64,000 nt of DNA from the NCBI RefSeq assembly GCF_002195995.1, contig NZ_NHON01000005.1, positions 1 through 64,000 of the forward strand. The letters are read 5' to 3'. Under the pieces are notes generated by a model. The model did no database searches and was not told the DNA's origin. It worked only from the letters and a program-made list of their open reading frames with translations. The DNA is from Inquilinus limosus. GTDB taxonomy: Bacteria > Pseudomonadota > Alphaproteobacteria > DSM-16000 > Inquilinaceae. The translations under genes and the position numbers were made by a program. How positions within the stretch are numbered: position 1 is the stretch's first letter; every line of letters starts with the position of its first letter. This document shows, in pieces, positions 43,136 through 51,527 of this stretch.

Positions 43136-44980
43136 TCACAGCACGAAGTCCGCGGCGACGACCGGGATTCGGCCGTTCAGCTTGATGTGGAAGTCGGAGA
43201 CGCCATCGCCGTCGATATCGCCGGCGATGGTCGTCGTCTGGGCGCTGGTGTAGGCGAACCGCAACTCGCCAGCATGGCGGGAATAGAGACCGCCGCCGAT
43301 GAAGGTAAAGGCCTGGTTGCCTGCCGTACCGCGATCGGCATCGATCAGGGACAGATCGATACGGTCGCCCTGGCCACCATTCAGGTCGAAGATCACGTCG
43401 GCACCGGTGCCGACCGGGCTGTCTGCAATGGTGTCGATGACGAAGCGATCCGCACCGTCGCCGCCGGCCAGGGTGTCGGCGCCGGTGCCACCGCGAAGCG
43501 TGTCGTTTCCGCCTCCGCCGGCCAGCACATCGGCGCCTTCAAAACCGGCCAGGAGGTTGACGCCGTCATCGCCGGTCAGCCTGTCGCCCCGGATGCTGCC
43601 ATGGACATTCTCGATGCCGTCCAGGCTATCGCCATCGGCCTCACCTCCCCTTCCGAAGTGGTTCCGCACATCGACGGTGACGCCGACCGTCGAGCCGAAG
43701 TAGCTGGCTGTGTCGACACCGACGCCACCGATCAGGTGATCGGCCCCGGCGCCGCCGCGGAGCACGTCATTGCCGGCCCCGCCGATCAGAACGTCGCTGC
43801 CCTGATCGCCGGCCAGGATGTTGGCCCCGGCATCACCGGCCAGCCAGTCCCCGCCCTGGCCGCCATGGACGTTCTCGACACCGCTGAAGCGATCGCCCTC
43901 CGCCGCGTTGCGGGTGCCGATGCCGGCCGCGAGATCCACGGTGACAGGTGTGAGGCTATCGAAATAGCTGACGGTGTCGGTACCGATGCCGCCGAAGAAC
44001 CGATCCGCCTCGACGCCGCCGGCAAGAAGGTCGTCGCCAGCGCCGCCGGTGAGGACATCGCCTCCTCCATGCCCGTAGATCTTGTCGTCGGCGGCACCCC
44101 CGAACAGAAGGTCGATCTTGTCGGTGGAGCCATGGATGGTGAGCGGCACGCGCGAGGTGTCGAAGATGAAATCGCCGCCGTCCAGGCTGCCGATGGTGAC
44201 GTTGACCAGCCGGACGCTCAGGCTCTCCGCAGGAAAGGGGCTCAGGCCCAGCGTGATCACCACGTCGCCGCCCACCTGCGCCAGGAAGGGCTTCAGGCTC
44301 TCGAAATCGCCGACATGGAGGCCCGACAGGTCGATCCGGTCACCCTCGCCGGAATTGAAGTCCGTGATCCTGTCATGGCCGGTGATCCAACGGTCGTCAT
44401 AGACGAACGCGTCCCCGCCGGCGCCCCCGGTGAGAGTATCATCCTCAAAACCACCGACCAGCCTGTCGTTGCCCGCGCCACCGACGAGGCGGTCAATGCC
44501 GCTGTATCCGAAGATGGTGTCATCGCCGTTGCCGCCGATCAGGACGTCATTGCCCGGGTAGGAGATCCCCGTGAGCTCGTCATACCAGGCCGCGGAGCCT
44601 TCGATGATCCGAGGCGCGGTGGAGCTGTCGAAGATGAAGTCGCCCGCGTCCAGGCTGCCGATGGCGATGGACTTGATTACGATGGTCTCGGGGACATCGC
44701 TGATGACAAACGAGATCACGACGTCGCTGCCGGCCTGCTTGATGAAAGGCCGCAGGCTCTCGAAATCGCCGATGCGAAGGCCCGACACGTCGATCCTGTC
44801 GACGCCGTCGGGGTTGAAGTCGGTGATGTTGTCCCTGCCGAACAGCCGCCCGTCATAGACGAAGACATCCCTGCCGGCACCGCCCGTGAGGGTGTCGTTT
44901 CCGCCACGACCGATGATCCTGTCGTCGGCGCCGCTGCCGATGATGGTGTTGTCGGTCTGGTCGCCGATATAGTCCGTCAT
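43136..44980 (-). CDS. RTX (hemolysin-type calcium-binding) repeat protein, serralysin-type C-terminus
   Basis: A 614-aa acidic protein without an N-terminal signal peptide. GGxGxDxLx nonapeptide repeats occur in at least five blocks along its length, forming Ca-binding beta-rolls. Two long segments are an internal duplication (about residues 35-125 and 185-280), each with FESLxPF and a GDFIFD end. The last 100 residues (GADVIFDLNGGQGDRIDLS; GNQAFTFIGG; GDIDGDGVSDFHI; final ADFVL) match the C-terminal region of M10 serralysins, a type I secretion signal. No protease domain and no type I exporter genes are near. GGAGGAAG precedes the ATG. Confidence 0.88.
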   Translation of the reverse strand: MTDYIGDQTDNTIIGSGADDRIIGRGGNDTLTGGAGRDVFVYDGRLFGRDNITDFNPDGVDRIDVSGLRIGDFESLRPFIKQAGSDVVISFVISDVPETIVIKSIAIGSLDAGDFIFDSSTAPRIIEGSAAWYDELTGISYPGNDVLIGGNGDDTIFGYSGIDRLVGGAGNDRLVGGFEDDTLTGGAGGDAFVYDDRWITGHDRITDFNSGEGDRIDLSGLHVGDFESLKPFLAQVGGDVVITLGLSPFPAESLSVRLVNVTIGSLDGGDFIFDTSRVPLTIHGSTDKIDLLFGGAADDKIYGHGGGDVLTGGAGDDLLAGGVEADRFFGGIGTDTVSYFDSLTPVTVDLAAGIGTRNAAEGDRFSGVENVHGGQGGDWLAGDAGANILAGDQGSDVLIGGAGNDVLRGGAGADHLIGGVGVDTASYFGSTVGVTVDVRNHFGRGGEADGDSLDGIENVHGSIRGDRLTGDDGVNLLAGFEGADVLAGGGGNDTLRGGTGADTLAGGDGADRFVIDTIADSPVGTGADVIFDLNGGQGDRIDLSLIDADRGTAGNQAFTFIGGGLYSRHAGELRFAYTSAQTTTIAGDIDGDGVSDFHIKLNGRIPVVAADFVL

Positions 44981-45164
44981 CGCTTCCTCCCCCCGCCATC
45001 GATTGAAGGCGGCTCGGCAGTCCCTCGCGCCGCGGCGAGGGCACCGGACTACGCGACGGTCTCCATACCGGCAAATCTGGGCGCGAGTGTGTCGCTGCGG
45101 GAGCGGAGCCCATCGAACGCCGCATCCGGCGGTGACGGGCCCCGCTACCCGTGACGTATCAGGC

Positions 45165-47063
45165 CTATTCCGCGACCGGGCGGCTGCGCGTCTCCAGGCT
45201 GCGGGGCACCGACACCCATTCCAGGAAGGCGGTGTTCCAGCCGGCGGCCTCGGCGATCGCGCGCAGGTCGTCGATCGCGGGCAGCGATGCGGCCAGCGCG
45301 GACTGATCGAGACCCAGCGACGGCCGCGCCAGGGTGACCAGCAGCGTCTCGCCGGCGCCGATGCGGCCGACCAGGGCCGGCACCGAGGCCTGCGGGAACA
45401 CCAGATGGGTGTTCGGCGCCACATCCGCCTCGATCACCCGGCGCAGCCCGCCGAGATCGGCCAGGCTGGAGCCGTGGCCGTCGGCGACCGCGATGGTCAG
45501 GCCCTGCGGCCCCGGCTCCCGCGTGTCGAAGGCCTGCTTCAGCTTGCCGCGCGTGCGGCTGTGCGCCGGCACGGCATGGCCGGATTCGATCACCGCCAGC
45601 GGCGCGTCGGTGGCGACGCGATGCAGCCGCAGCTCCCAGTCGCCGGCGAAGCCCTGCAGCGTCGTCACCTTCACCCCGGCCAGCGGCTGCCAGACGGTCT
45701 CGATCCAGCCCTCCCCGACCCGGGAGGCGGTGAGCGCGCCGCGGGCCCGGAACTCCTGCCCGTCGCGGCTGACCGCCAGGATGTTGTCGCCGCAGAAGCC
45801 GTGCCCCAGCCAGCGGTCGCCCTCCACCGCCAGGCCGAAGCGCGACGAGTAGGCGAGCTTGCCGTATTTGTCGACCGAGCCGCGCATCTCCAGCCGCACC
45901 GGGCCGGCCGGCAGCGCCACCACGTCGCCGCCGCTGCGCCGCACCACCATCGAGGCGCCGCGCAGCGTGGCGGTGCCGTCCGGCGCGTCGAGAGCCTCCT
46001 CCCGTGCCGTCCAGAACGGATGGCTGTCCGGCAGGGCCAGCGGCAGGAAGGCCTTGAACGCCCAATAGGGCGAGCCGGGGGAGTTGTACTCCTCGCTCAT
46101 CAGATAGTTCGGCCAGCGATAGCCGACCGGCAGGCGCCCGGCGGCGTCGAGGATCGGCTGCTGCATCCACCAGCGGATCTGCCGGGCCCACAGGCCGCGG
46201 ATCTGGCCCCAGGGCAGCGCCTCGACCCCGGCATAGGCGAGCGCACCCCAGAACCCGGCCATGGCGAAGCGGTAGGTCAGCGACCGGCCGATCGCCAGCG
46301 CCGCGCCGTCGGCCCCGAACCAGTGGCGGAAGCCCTGGGCGAAGGCGGTGGCACGATCCCTGTAGGCCTGCGCCCGCGCCGGGTCCTGCTCGGCCCGCTG
46401 GGCGGCGTAGATCAGGCCGTAGAAGTGCAGCGCGAAGCCGTTGTAGTGATCGATCCAGCCGCCTTCGCCATCGCCATACCAGCCCTCGGCGCCGATGAAC
46501 TGGTCGATCCGGTCCAGGTGCCTGTCGCGCGAGGCGGTGTCGATGCCGACGCCCACCCGCTCCAGCCCCAGCCCGGCCATCACCGGGAAGAAGTGCCAGT
46601 TGTTGTCGGCCATCTGCACCGACTGGATGCCGCCCAGCCATTCGGCCGTCCGGCGTTTCGCCGCGTCGGGCAGCGGCTCCCACAGCCGGTCCGGCGCCAG
46701 AGCCAGGGCGAAGCCCAGCGCCGCCATCTCGACCGAGCGCTGGTCGGTGTCGGTCACCGCCTCCCAGTATTCCGGATGGTCGGGGTCGGTGCCGCTGGCG
46801 AGGCCCTGGCGGAACTTGTCCCAGAAATCGAAGCCGCCGCCGCCGGCATGCAGCGGCGCCAGGCCCCAGAGCGGCCGGGCATAGCCCTCGAACCACTGGG
46901 CCTTGCGGTTGAAATGGGCGGAATCCAGCCCGAGACGGATCTGCGCCCGGCCCTCGCTGAAGCCGGATTCGAGCGGCGCCGTCAGGTCGCGCAGCAGGCG
47001 CTGCACATCGGCCCGGCTGGCCAGCGGATTGGCGCGGATGCGGTCGGCGGTCGTATCGGTCAT
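45165..47063 (-). CDS. DUF2264 family protein, probable carbohydrate-active (alpha/alpha)6 enzyme
   Basis: A 632-aa cytoplasmic protein. Residues about 15-370 are the DUF2264 domain (SRADVQRLLRDLTAPL; ARPLWGLAPLHAGGG; DNNWHFFPVMAG; GDGEGGWIDHYNGFALHFYG), a helical barrel similar to polysaccharide lyase and hydrolase folds; the rest looks like a beta-sandwich. Enzyme activity of the family is unproven to my knowledge. It overlaps the ThuA gene by 4 bp (ATGA) and belongs to a sugar-uptake cluster, so processing of a sugar or uronate oligomer is likely. Confidence 0.85.
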   Translation of the reverse strand: MTDTTADRIRANPLASRADVQRLLRDLTAPLESGFSEGRAQIRLGLDSAHFNRKAQWFEGYARPLWGLAPLHAGGGGFDFWDKFRQGLASGTDPDHPEYWEAVTDTDQRSVEMAALGFALALAPDRLWEPLPDAAKRRTAEWLGGIQSVQMADNNWHFFPVMAGLGLERVGVGIDTASRDRHLDRIDQFIGAEGWYGDGEGGWIDHYNGFALHFYGLIYAAQRAEQDPARAQAYRDRATAFAQGFRHWFGADGAALAIGRSLTYRFAMAGFWGALAYAGVEALPWGQIRGLWARQIRWWMQQPILDAAGRLPVGYRWPNYLMSEEYNSPGSPYWAFKAFLPLALPDSHPFWTAREEALDAPDGTATLRGASMVVRRSGGDVVALPAGPVRLEMRGSVDKYGKLAYSSRFGLAVEGDRWLGHGFCGDNILAVSRDGQEFRARGALTASRVGEGWIETVWQPLAGVKVTTLQGFAGDWELRLHRVATDAPLAVIESGHAVPAHSRTRGKLKQAFDTREPGPQGLTIAVADGHGSSLADLGGLRRVIEADVAPNTHLVFPQASVPALVGRIGAGETLLVTLARPSLGLDQSALAASLPAIDDLRAIAEAAGWNTAFLEWVSVPRSLETRSRPVAE

Positions 47064-47707
47064 CGGGATGCCCAGAGCAGGCCGCGGCGCAAGATCTCGC
47101 GCATCTGCGGGTGTTCGAACTCACGCACCACATGGCCCAGCGCGGTGTAGAACACCCGCCCGGCGCCGTAGCGCTTCTTGTACACGACCGGCATGGTGAC
47201 GCCGTCGATCCAGGCGGCGTGCTCGCCGGAGAAGGTGGTGGTGGCCAGCACCTCCACGATCGGGTCGACATGCAGGTAATACTGCTCCGACCGGTAGTCG
47301 AAGTCGCCGATGCCGTCCATGATCGGGTCGTCCGGCCGGGTGACGTTGACCCGGAACGGGATGATGTTGCCGGGATGTGCAACCCACTGGCAGCCGGCCA
47401 TGAAGTGGAAGCCCACAGCCTCGCGGAACGACCCGGCCAGGCCGCCATGGTAGCCGGCGATCCCCGTGCCGCCCTGGACGGCCGCGAGCAGGTTGTCCAG
47501 CGGCTCCTTGGCGATGGCGGCGCGGGTGATGCACGGCACGATCAGGTCCATCTCGCGCACCGCCGGGTCGGCGAAGGCATTGATGTCGCCCTCGACCCGG
47601 ACCTCGAAGCCCTCGTCCCGCAGCATCGCGGCGACATAGGCGGCTCCGGGCTCGGGCTCATGCCCCTCCCAGCCGCCCCAGACGATCATGGCGCGTTTCA
47701 TCGGCAT
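47060..47707 (-). CDS. ThuA-domain (trehalose utilisation-like) protein
   Basis: A 215-aa ThuA family protein with a class I glutamine-amidotransferase-like fold: MIVWGGWEGHEP at the start, AAVQGGTGIAGYHGGLAGSF, MAGCQWVAHPG and HVVREFEHPQMREILRRGLLWA at the end. In rhizobia thuA works in trehalose/maltitol breakdown through 3-keto sugars. It sits between sugar-binding protein genes and a DUF2264 gene, fitting a role on the imported sugar. GAGAGG directly precedes ATG 47707. Confidence 0.9.
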   Translation of the reverse strand: MPMKRAMIVWGGWEGHEPEPGAAYVAAMLRDEGFEVRVEGDINAFADPAVREMDLIVPCITRAAIAKEPLDNLLAAVQGGTGIAGYHGGLAGSFREAVGFHFMAGCQWVAHPGNIIPFRVNVTRPDDPIMDGIGDFDYRSEQYYLHVDPIVEVLATTTFSGEHAAWIDGVTMPVVYKKRYGAGRVFYTALGHVVREFEHPQMREILRRGLLWASR

Positions 47708-47734
47708 CCTCTCAAGCTCCGGAACCGGCGGCCA

Positions 47735-49030
47735 TCACCGCCGGCGCATCAGGACGTTGCCCTGCTCCACCAGCTGCTTCGCCGCGTCGTCGATCGACAG
47801 CTGGCCGAAGGCGAGCTGATCGGTGGTGATGCCGAGATGGTCGCCGAACTCCTGCGACCCGATCGGCGGCGGCGCCTGGTAGGCCCCGACCTTGCCCGCC
47901 AGCGCATTGACGTACTCGACCGAGGCGCGCTCGGTCTCGTTCAGCGTCGGCAGGATCGCCTCCCGCACCTTGCGCGACGGCGGCACCCCGCGCTCGACGC
48001 CGAGGATCTTGCCGGCCTCCAGGTCGTTGACGAAGAAGTCGATGAAGGCGGCTGCCGCCTCGCCGTTCTTCGAGGTCGAGCCGATGCTCCAGATCAGCGC
48101 CGGCCGGTAGTAATGGCCGGACGGGCCGCCGCCGCCGGCCTGGGGCACCATGGTGATGCCGAGCTTGTTCGGCATCATCGCCTGGTAGCCGACCAGCTGG
48201 TTGGAATAGGTGAAGCCCATCGCCGAGTAGCCACGGCTGAGCGGGTTGGTCTCGATGATGCTCTGATCCTGGGTCTGGATGTCGCCGCCGACACAGCCGC
48301 CGCGCACCCGCAGATCCTCCCAATAGGCATACCACTCCTGGGCGTCCTCGACGCCGAAGCCGAGCTGCCCGTCCTCGGAGTACAGGGTCTTGCCGCGCTG
48401 GCGCAGCCAGACGTCGAGCACATAGGAATAGCGGGCACCGTAGGAGGAGCCCCAGAAATGGTCGCGGCTCAGGGCCTTGGTCAGCTCCACCGACAGGTCG
48501 GCATATTGCGCCCACGTCGTCTCCGCCGTCGGCGGCGGCAGGCCGGCCTTGGCGAAGACCGTGGTGTCATAGAACAGCGAGAAGGAGTTCAGTCCGAGGG
48601 CGATGCCCCAGACCTTGCCGCCGATCCGGCACAGATCGACGGTTCCGGGGTCGAAGTCGTCGACCTTCAGCGTCTGCGACAGGAACGGGTCCAGCGCCAT
48701 GCAGGCGCCGCGGCCGGAATAATCGGAGATGGTGCGCGGCTCGAGCTGGTAGACGTCGGAGATGTTGCGGCCGGCCATCTGGGTCGACAGCTTGGTCCAG
48801 TAGGCGCTGCCACTGATCGCCTCGCCGACGATGCTGACCCCCGGCGCCTTCTGCTGGTACAGGTCGATCACCGCCTGGGTGCGCCTGGTGCGGTCCTGTG
48901 ACCCCCACCAGGCCAGGCGCAGCCGGGTCCCTTCGGCCCGGGCGATCCCCGGGCCGAAGGTGAAGGCCGCGGTCGCGGCCAGCGAGCCGTGCAACAGCGA
49001 TCGACGGTTCAGACGGATCCGATCGGTCAT
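47735..49030 (-). CDS. Sugar ABC transporter substrate-binding protein (copy 2)
   Basis: A 431-aa extracellular binding protein (SBP_bac_1 type). The N-terminus NRRSLLHGSLAATAAFTFGPGIARA is a Tat-like signal. It is a close paralogue of the next gene upstream: long blocks are identical, e.g. YWTKLSTQMAGRN, RGACMALDPF, YVLDVWLRQRGKTL, QAMMPNKLGITMVPQAGGG. The predicted ligand is a mono- or oligosaccharide. It starts 15 bp after the stop of its paralogue, so the two are co-transcribed. No permease or ATPase genes are nearby. Confidence 0.9.
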   Translation of the reverse strand: MTDRIRLNRRSLLHGSLAATAAFTFGPGIARAEGTRLRLAWWGSQDRTRRTQAVIDLYQQKAPGVSIVGEAISGSAYWTKLSTQMAGRNISDVYQLEPRTISDYSGRGACMALDPFLSQTLKVDDFDPGTVDLCRIGGKVWGIALGLNSFSLFYDTTVFAKAGLPPPTAETTWAQYADLSVELTKALSRDHFWGSSYGARYSYVLDVWLRQRGKTLYSEDGQLGFGVEDAQEWYAYWEDLRVRGGCVGGDIQTQDQSIIETNPLSRGYSAMGFTYSNQLVGYQAMMPNKLGITMVPQAGGGGPSGHYYRPALIWSIGSTSKNGEAAAAFIDFFVNDLEAGKILGVERGVPPSRKVREAILPTLNETERASVEYVNALAGKVGAYQAPPPIGSQEFGDHLGITTDQLAFGQLSIDDAAKQLVEQGNVLMRRR

Positions 49031-49045
49031 GCGCTCCCCCTCCGG

Positions 49046-50347
49046 TTACTTCGGTCGCAGCGTCGCCGTCCCCTGCTCCACCAGCTGCTGCGCCGCATCG
49101 GCGACCGACAGCTGGCCGAAGGCCAGCTGGTCCGCCACCTTGCGCACGACATCGCGGTCGAATTGCTGCGACCCGACCGGCGCCGGCGGCGGATAGGCGC
49201 TGACCTTGTCGGCCAGCAGGTTGACGTAGTCGACCGTGGCCCGCTCGGTCTCGTTCAGGAGCGGCAGGATCGCATCACGCACCTTGGGCGACATCGGCAC
49301 GCCGCGCTCGACACCCAGGATCTTCCCGGCCTCGACGTCGTTGACGAAGAAGTTGATGAAGGCCGCCGCGGCCTCGCCGTTCTTCGAGGTGGCGCCAATG
49401 CTCCAGATCAGCGCCGGCCGGTAGTAATGGCCGGACGGGGCGCCGCCGCCGGCCTGGGGCACCATGGTGATGCCCAGCTTGTTCGGCATCATCGCCTGGT
49501 AGCCGATCAGCTGGTTGGAATAGGTGAAGCCCATCACCGAGTTGCCGCGGGTCAGCGGGTTGGTCTCGATGGTGTTCTGGTCCTGGGTCTGCAGGTCGGC
49601 CGAGGTGCAGATGTTCTTCGCCCGCAGGTCCTCCCAATAGGCGTACCACTCCTTGGCGTCCTCGACGCCGAAGCCGATCGACCCTTCCGGCGAGAACAGG
49701 GTCTTGCCGCGCTGGCGCAGCCAGACGTCGAGCACATAGGCGTAGCGGGCGCCGTAGGGCGCGCCCCAGAGCTGGTCCTTGCCGGCCGCCTTGGTCAGCT
49801 CGGCCGCCAGCTCGGCGAACTGGGTCCAGGTCGTGTCCGGCGTCGGCACCGGGATGCCGGCCTTGGCGAAGACCGTGGTGTCGTAGAACATCGAGAAGGA
49901 GTTCAGCCCCAGCCCGACGCCGTAGATCTTGCCGTCGACCCGGCACAGGTCGAGCATCTTGGCGCCGAAGGCCTCGACGTCGAGCGGCTTGGGGATGAAC
50001 GGGTCCAGCGCCATGCAGGCGCCGCGCTTCGAGTAGTCGGAAACGGTGCTGGGCTCGAGCTGGAAGATGTCGGAGACGTTGCGCCCCGCCATCTGCGTCG
50101 ACAGCTTGGTCCAATAGGCATCGCCGGCGAGCGGCTCGCCGACGATGGCGACGTCGGGGGCCTTCTGCTTGTAGAGATCGGCCACGCCCTGGGTGCGCTT
50201 GGCGCGCTCCTGCGATCCCCACCAGGTCATGCGCAGCCGCGTCTCCGCGGCCATGGCCCGGCCGGCGCCGAAGGACAGCGTCGCCCCTGCGGCGGCCCCG
50301 GCGAGAAGCGATCCCTGCAGGAACGAACGGCGGTTGAAAGCCTTCAT
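49046..50347 (-). CDS. Sugar ABC transporter substrate-binding protein (copy 1)
   Basis: A 433-aa binding protein, first gene of the cluster. Signal NRRSFLQGSLLAGAAAGATLSFGAGRAMA looks like a Tat signal, as in copy 2. The two differ mostly on surface and hinge stretches, so ligand range may differ. GGGGAGG lies 6 nt before ATG 50347. Two copies of an operator-like motif stand 43 and 134 bp upstream of the start. Confidence 0.9.
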   Translation of the reverse strand: MKAFNRRSFLQGSLLAGAAAGATLSFGAGRAMAAETRLRMTWWGSQERAKRTQGVADLYKQKAPDVAIVGEPLAGDAYWTKLSTQMAGRNVSDIFQLEPSTVSDYSKRGACMALDPFIPKPLDVEAFGAKMLDLCRVDGKIYGVGLGLNSFSMFYDTTVFAKAGIPVPTPDTTWTQFAELAAELTKAAGKDQLWGAPYGARYAYVLDVWLRQRGKTLFSPEGSIGFGVEDAKEWYAYWEDLRAKNICTSADLQTQDQNTIETNPLTRGNSVMGFTYSNQLIGYQAMMPNKLGITMVPQAGGGAPSGHYYRPALIWSIGATSKNGEAAAAFINFFVNDVEAGKILGVERGVPMSPKVRDAILPLLNETERATVDYVNLLADKVSAYPPPAPVGSQQFDRDVVRKVADQLAFGQLSVADAAQQLVEQGTATLRPK

Positions 50348-50389
50348 TGTTTGCCTCCCCTGGCACAGCGGCGTTCGGCCGCCACGTTA

Positions 50390-50403
50390 TAACCGTTTGG
50401 TTA
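50390..50403. promoter_or_regulatory. Operator-like motif, copy 1 (TAACCGTTTGGTTA)
   Basis: Arms TAACC/GGTTA around GTTT, overlapping an 8-bp palindrome GTTATAAC (50386-50393). Copy 2 at 50481-50494 shares the frame TAACC..TTGG.TA; the centres are 91 bp apart. Placement just upstream of the binding-protein start suits a repressor that acts on this promoter, possibly by looping. Confidence 0.55.
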
Positions 50404-50480
50404 CTTATTATTGAGCGGCAGCGCGGGAAGTCAAATCAGGAATGGCTGAGCCAAGCGCCGCCTCGTGGCGCGACCGGATG

Positions 50481-50494
50481 TAACCAATTGGATA
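50481..50494. promoter_or_regulatory. Operator-like motif, copy 2 (TAACCAATTGGATA)
   Basis: A 14-bp dyad with one mismatched pair (TA.CCAATTGG.TA). It resembles copy 1 at 50390-50403 and lies in the AT-rich strip between the permease stop (50523) and the sugar-binding gene. The cognate regulator is not in this neighbourhood; a LacI- or GntR-type protein is a guess. Confidence 0.5.
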
Positions 50495-50522
50495 TAACTT
50501 GTATGGCAAATGCCGGCCCGAC

Positions 50523-51512
50523 TCAGCGGGCCGAGACGCCCTTGCCGAAGCGCTTCTCGATCCGCGCCTGGACCAGCTCGAACACGGCCGACATCGCCCA
50601 GTAGATCAGCGCGGCGACGATCAGCATCTCCATGTATTTGAACTCGGCCCGGCCATGGGTGCGGGCCAGGAACATGATCTCCCACACCCCCATCACCGAG
50701 ACCAGGGACGAGTCCTTGAGCATGGCGATGAACTGGTTGCCGGTGGGCGGGATGATCAGCCGCATCGCCTGCGGCAACACCACCAGCCAGGTCACCTCGG
50801 CCGGCTTCAGCCCCAGCGACAGCGCCGCCTCGGTCTGGCCGCGCGGCACCGCCAGGATGCCGGCGCGGAAGATCTCGGCCATGTAGGCGCCGTAGCACAG
50901 CGACAGGGCGATGATGCCGGCCGGGATGGCGTCGATCACCAGGCCGAGCTGCGGCAGGCCGAGATAGATCAGCATGGTCTGCAGCAGGAGCGGCGTGCCG
51001 CGGAAGAAGGAGGTGTAGAAGGTGGCGACGCCGAAGGCCGGGCCGCTGTCCGACAGCCGGGCCAGGGCCGCGGCCAGGGCGATGACGGTCGAGATGGCGA
51101 TCGAGACGGCGCAGATGAACAGCGTCAGCGCCGCACCCTGGATGAAGCCGTCGCGCAGCTCGAAGCCGAGCAGGATCGGCGCCCGGTCGAGCATGAAGGA
51201 ATAGCTGAGGCTGAAGCTCCAGCAGAAGGCGGCGAACAGGCCCAGCAGCTCGACCCAGATCACCGTCACCTGGGCCCGGAACGGCAGGTGGGACAAGAGC
51301 CAGAAGTTCAGCACCACCAGCGCGGCCAGGAGGGCAATGACCAGCCAGGGCCCCGCCGCCTGGCCGGCCGGCAGGGCCAGGGCCGGCACCACCGCCCCCA
51401 GCCGCGCGACCAGCCCCGAATAGTCGAAGCCGGCCAGCACGGCGGCGGAGAGCAGGAACAAAAGCCCGCGCAGCAGTAGCGGCCGCGCCAGGGCCTCGAA
51501 CAGGCGAAGCAC
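50523..51512 (-). CDS. Polar amino acid ABC transporter permease
   Basis: A 329-aa HisM/GlnP-type permease, longer than usual because of an N-terminal extension of about 115 residues with two or three extra TM segments. The core opens with GFIQGAALTLFICAVSIAIS and FYTSFFRGTPLLLQ and carries the EAA loop EAALSLGLKPAEVTWLVVLPQAMR. The start is a GTG, 15 bp after the stop of its partner binding protein. Last gene of the amino acid/Rieske cluster. Confidence 0.88.
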   Translation of the reverse strand: MLRLFEALARPLLLRGLLFLLSAAVLAGFDYSGLVARLGAVVPALALPAGQAAGPWLVIALLAALVVLNFWLLSHLPFRAQVTVIWVELLGLFAAFCWSFSLSYSFMLDRAPILLGFELRDGFIQGAALTLFICAVSIAISTVIALAAALARLSDSGPAFGVATFYTSFFRGTPLLLQTMLIYLGLPQLGLVIDAIPAGIIALSLCYGAYMAEIFRAGILAVPRGQTEAALSLGLKPAEVTWLVVLPQAMRLIIPPTGNQFIAMLKDSSLVSVMGVWEIMFLARTHGRAEFKYMEMLIVAALIYWAMSAVFELVQARIEKRFGKGVSAR

Positions 51513-51527
51513 CCCGCTAGCCGAGGG

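Noticed and set aside
43460-44960. Repeat-rich DNA considered as a CRISPR or minisatellite array
   Set aside because: The repeats are degenerate, in frame and code for GGxGxDxLx units; spacing is not that of a CRISPR array.
43187-45154. A 655-aa open frame antisense to the RTX gene
   Set aside because: A repetitive Val/Ala/Asp/Gly mirror of the RTX repeats; the minus-strand protein has clear calcium motifs and a good ribosome site.
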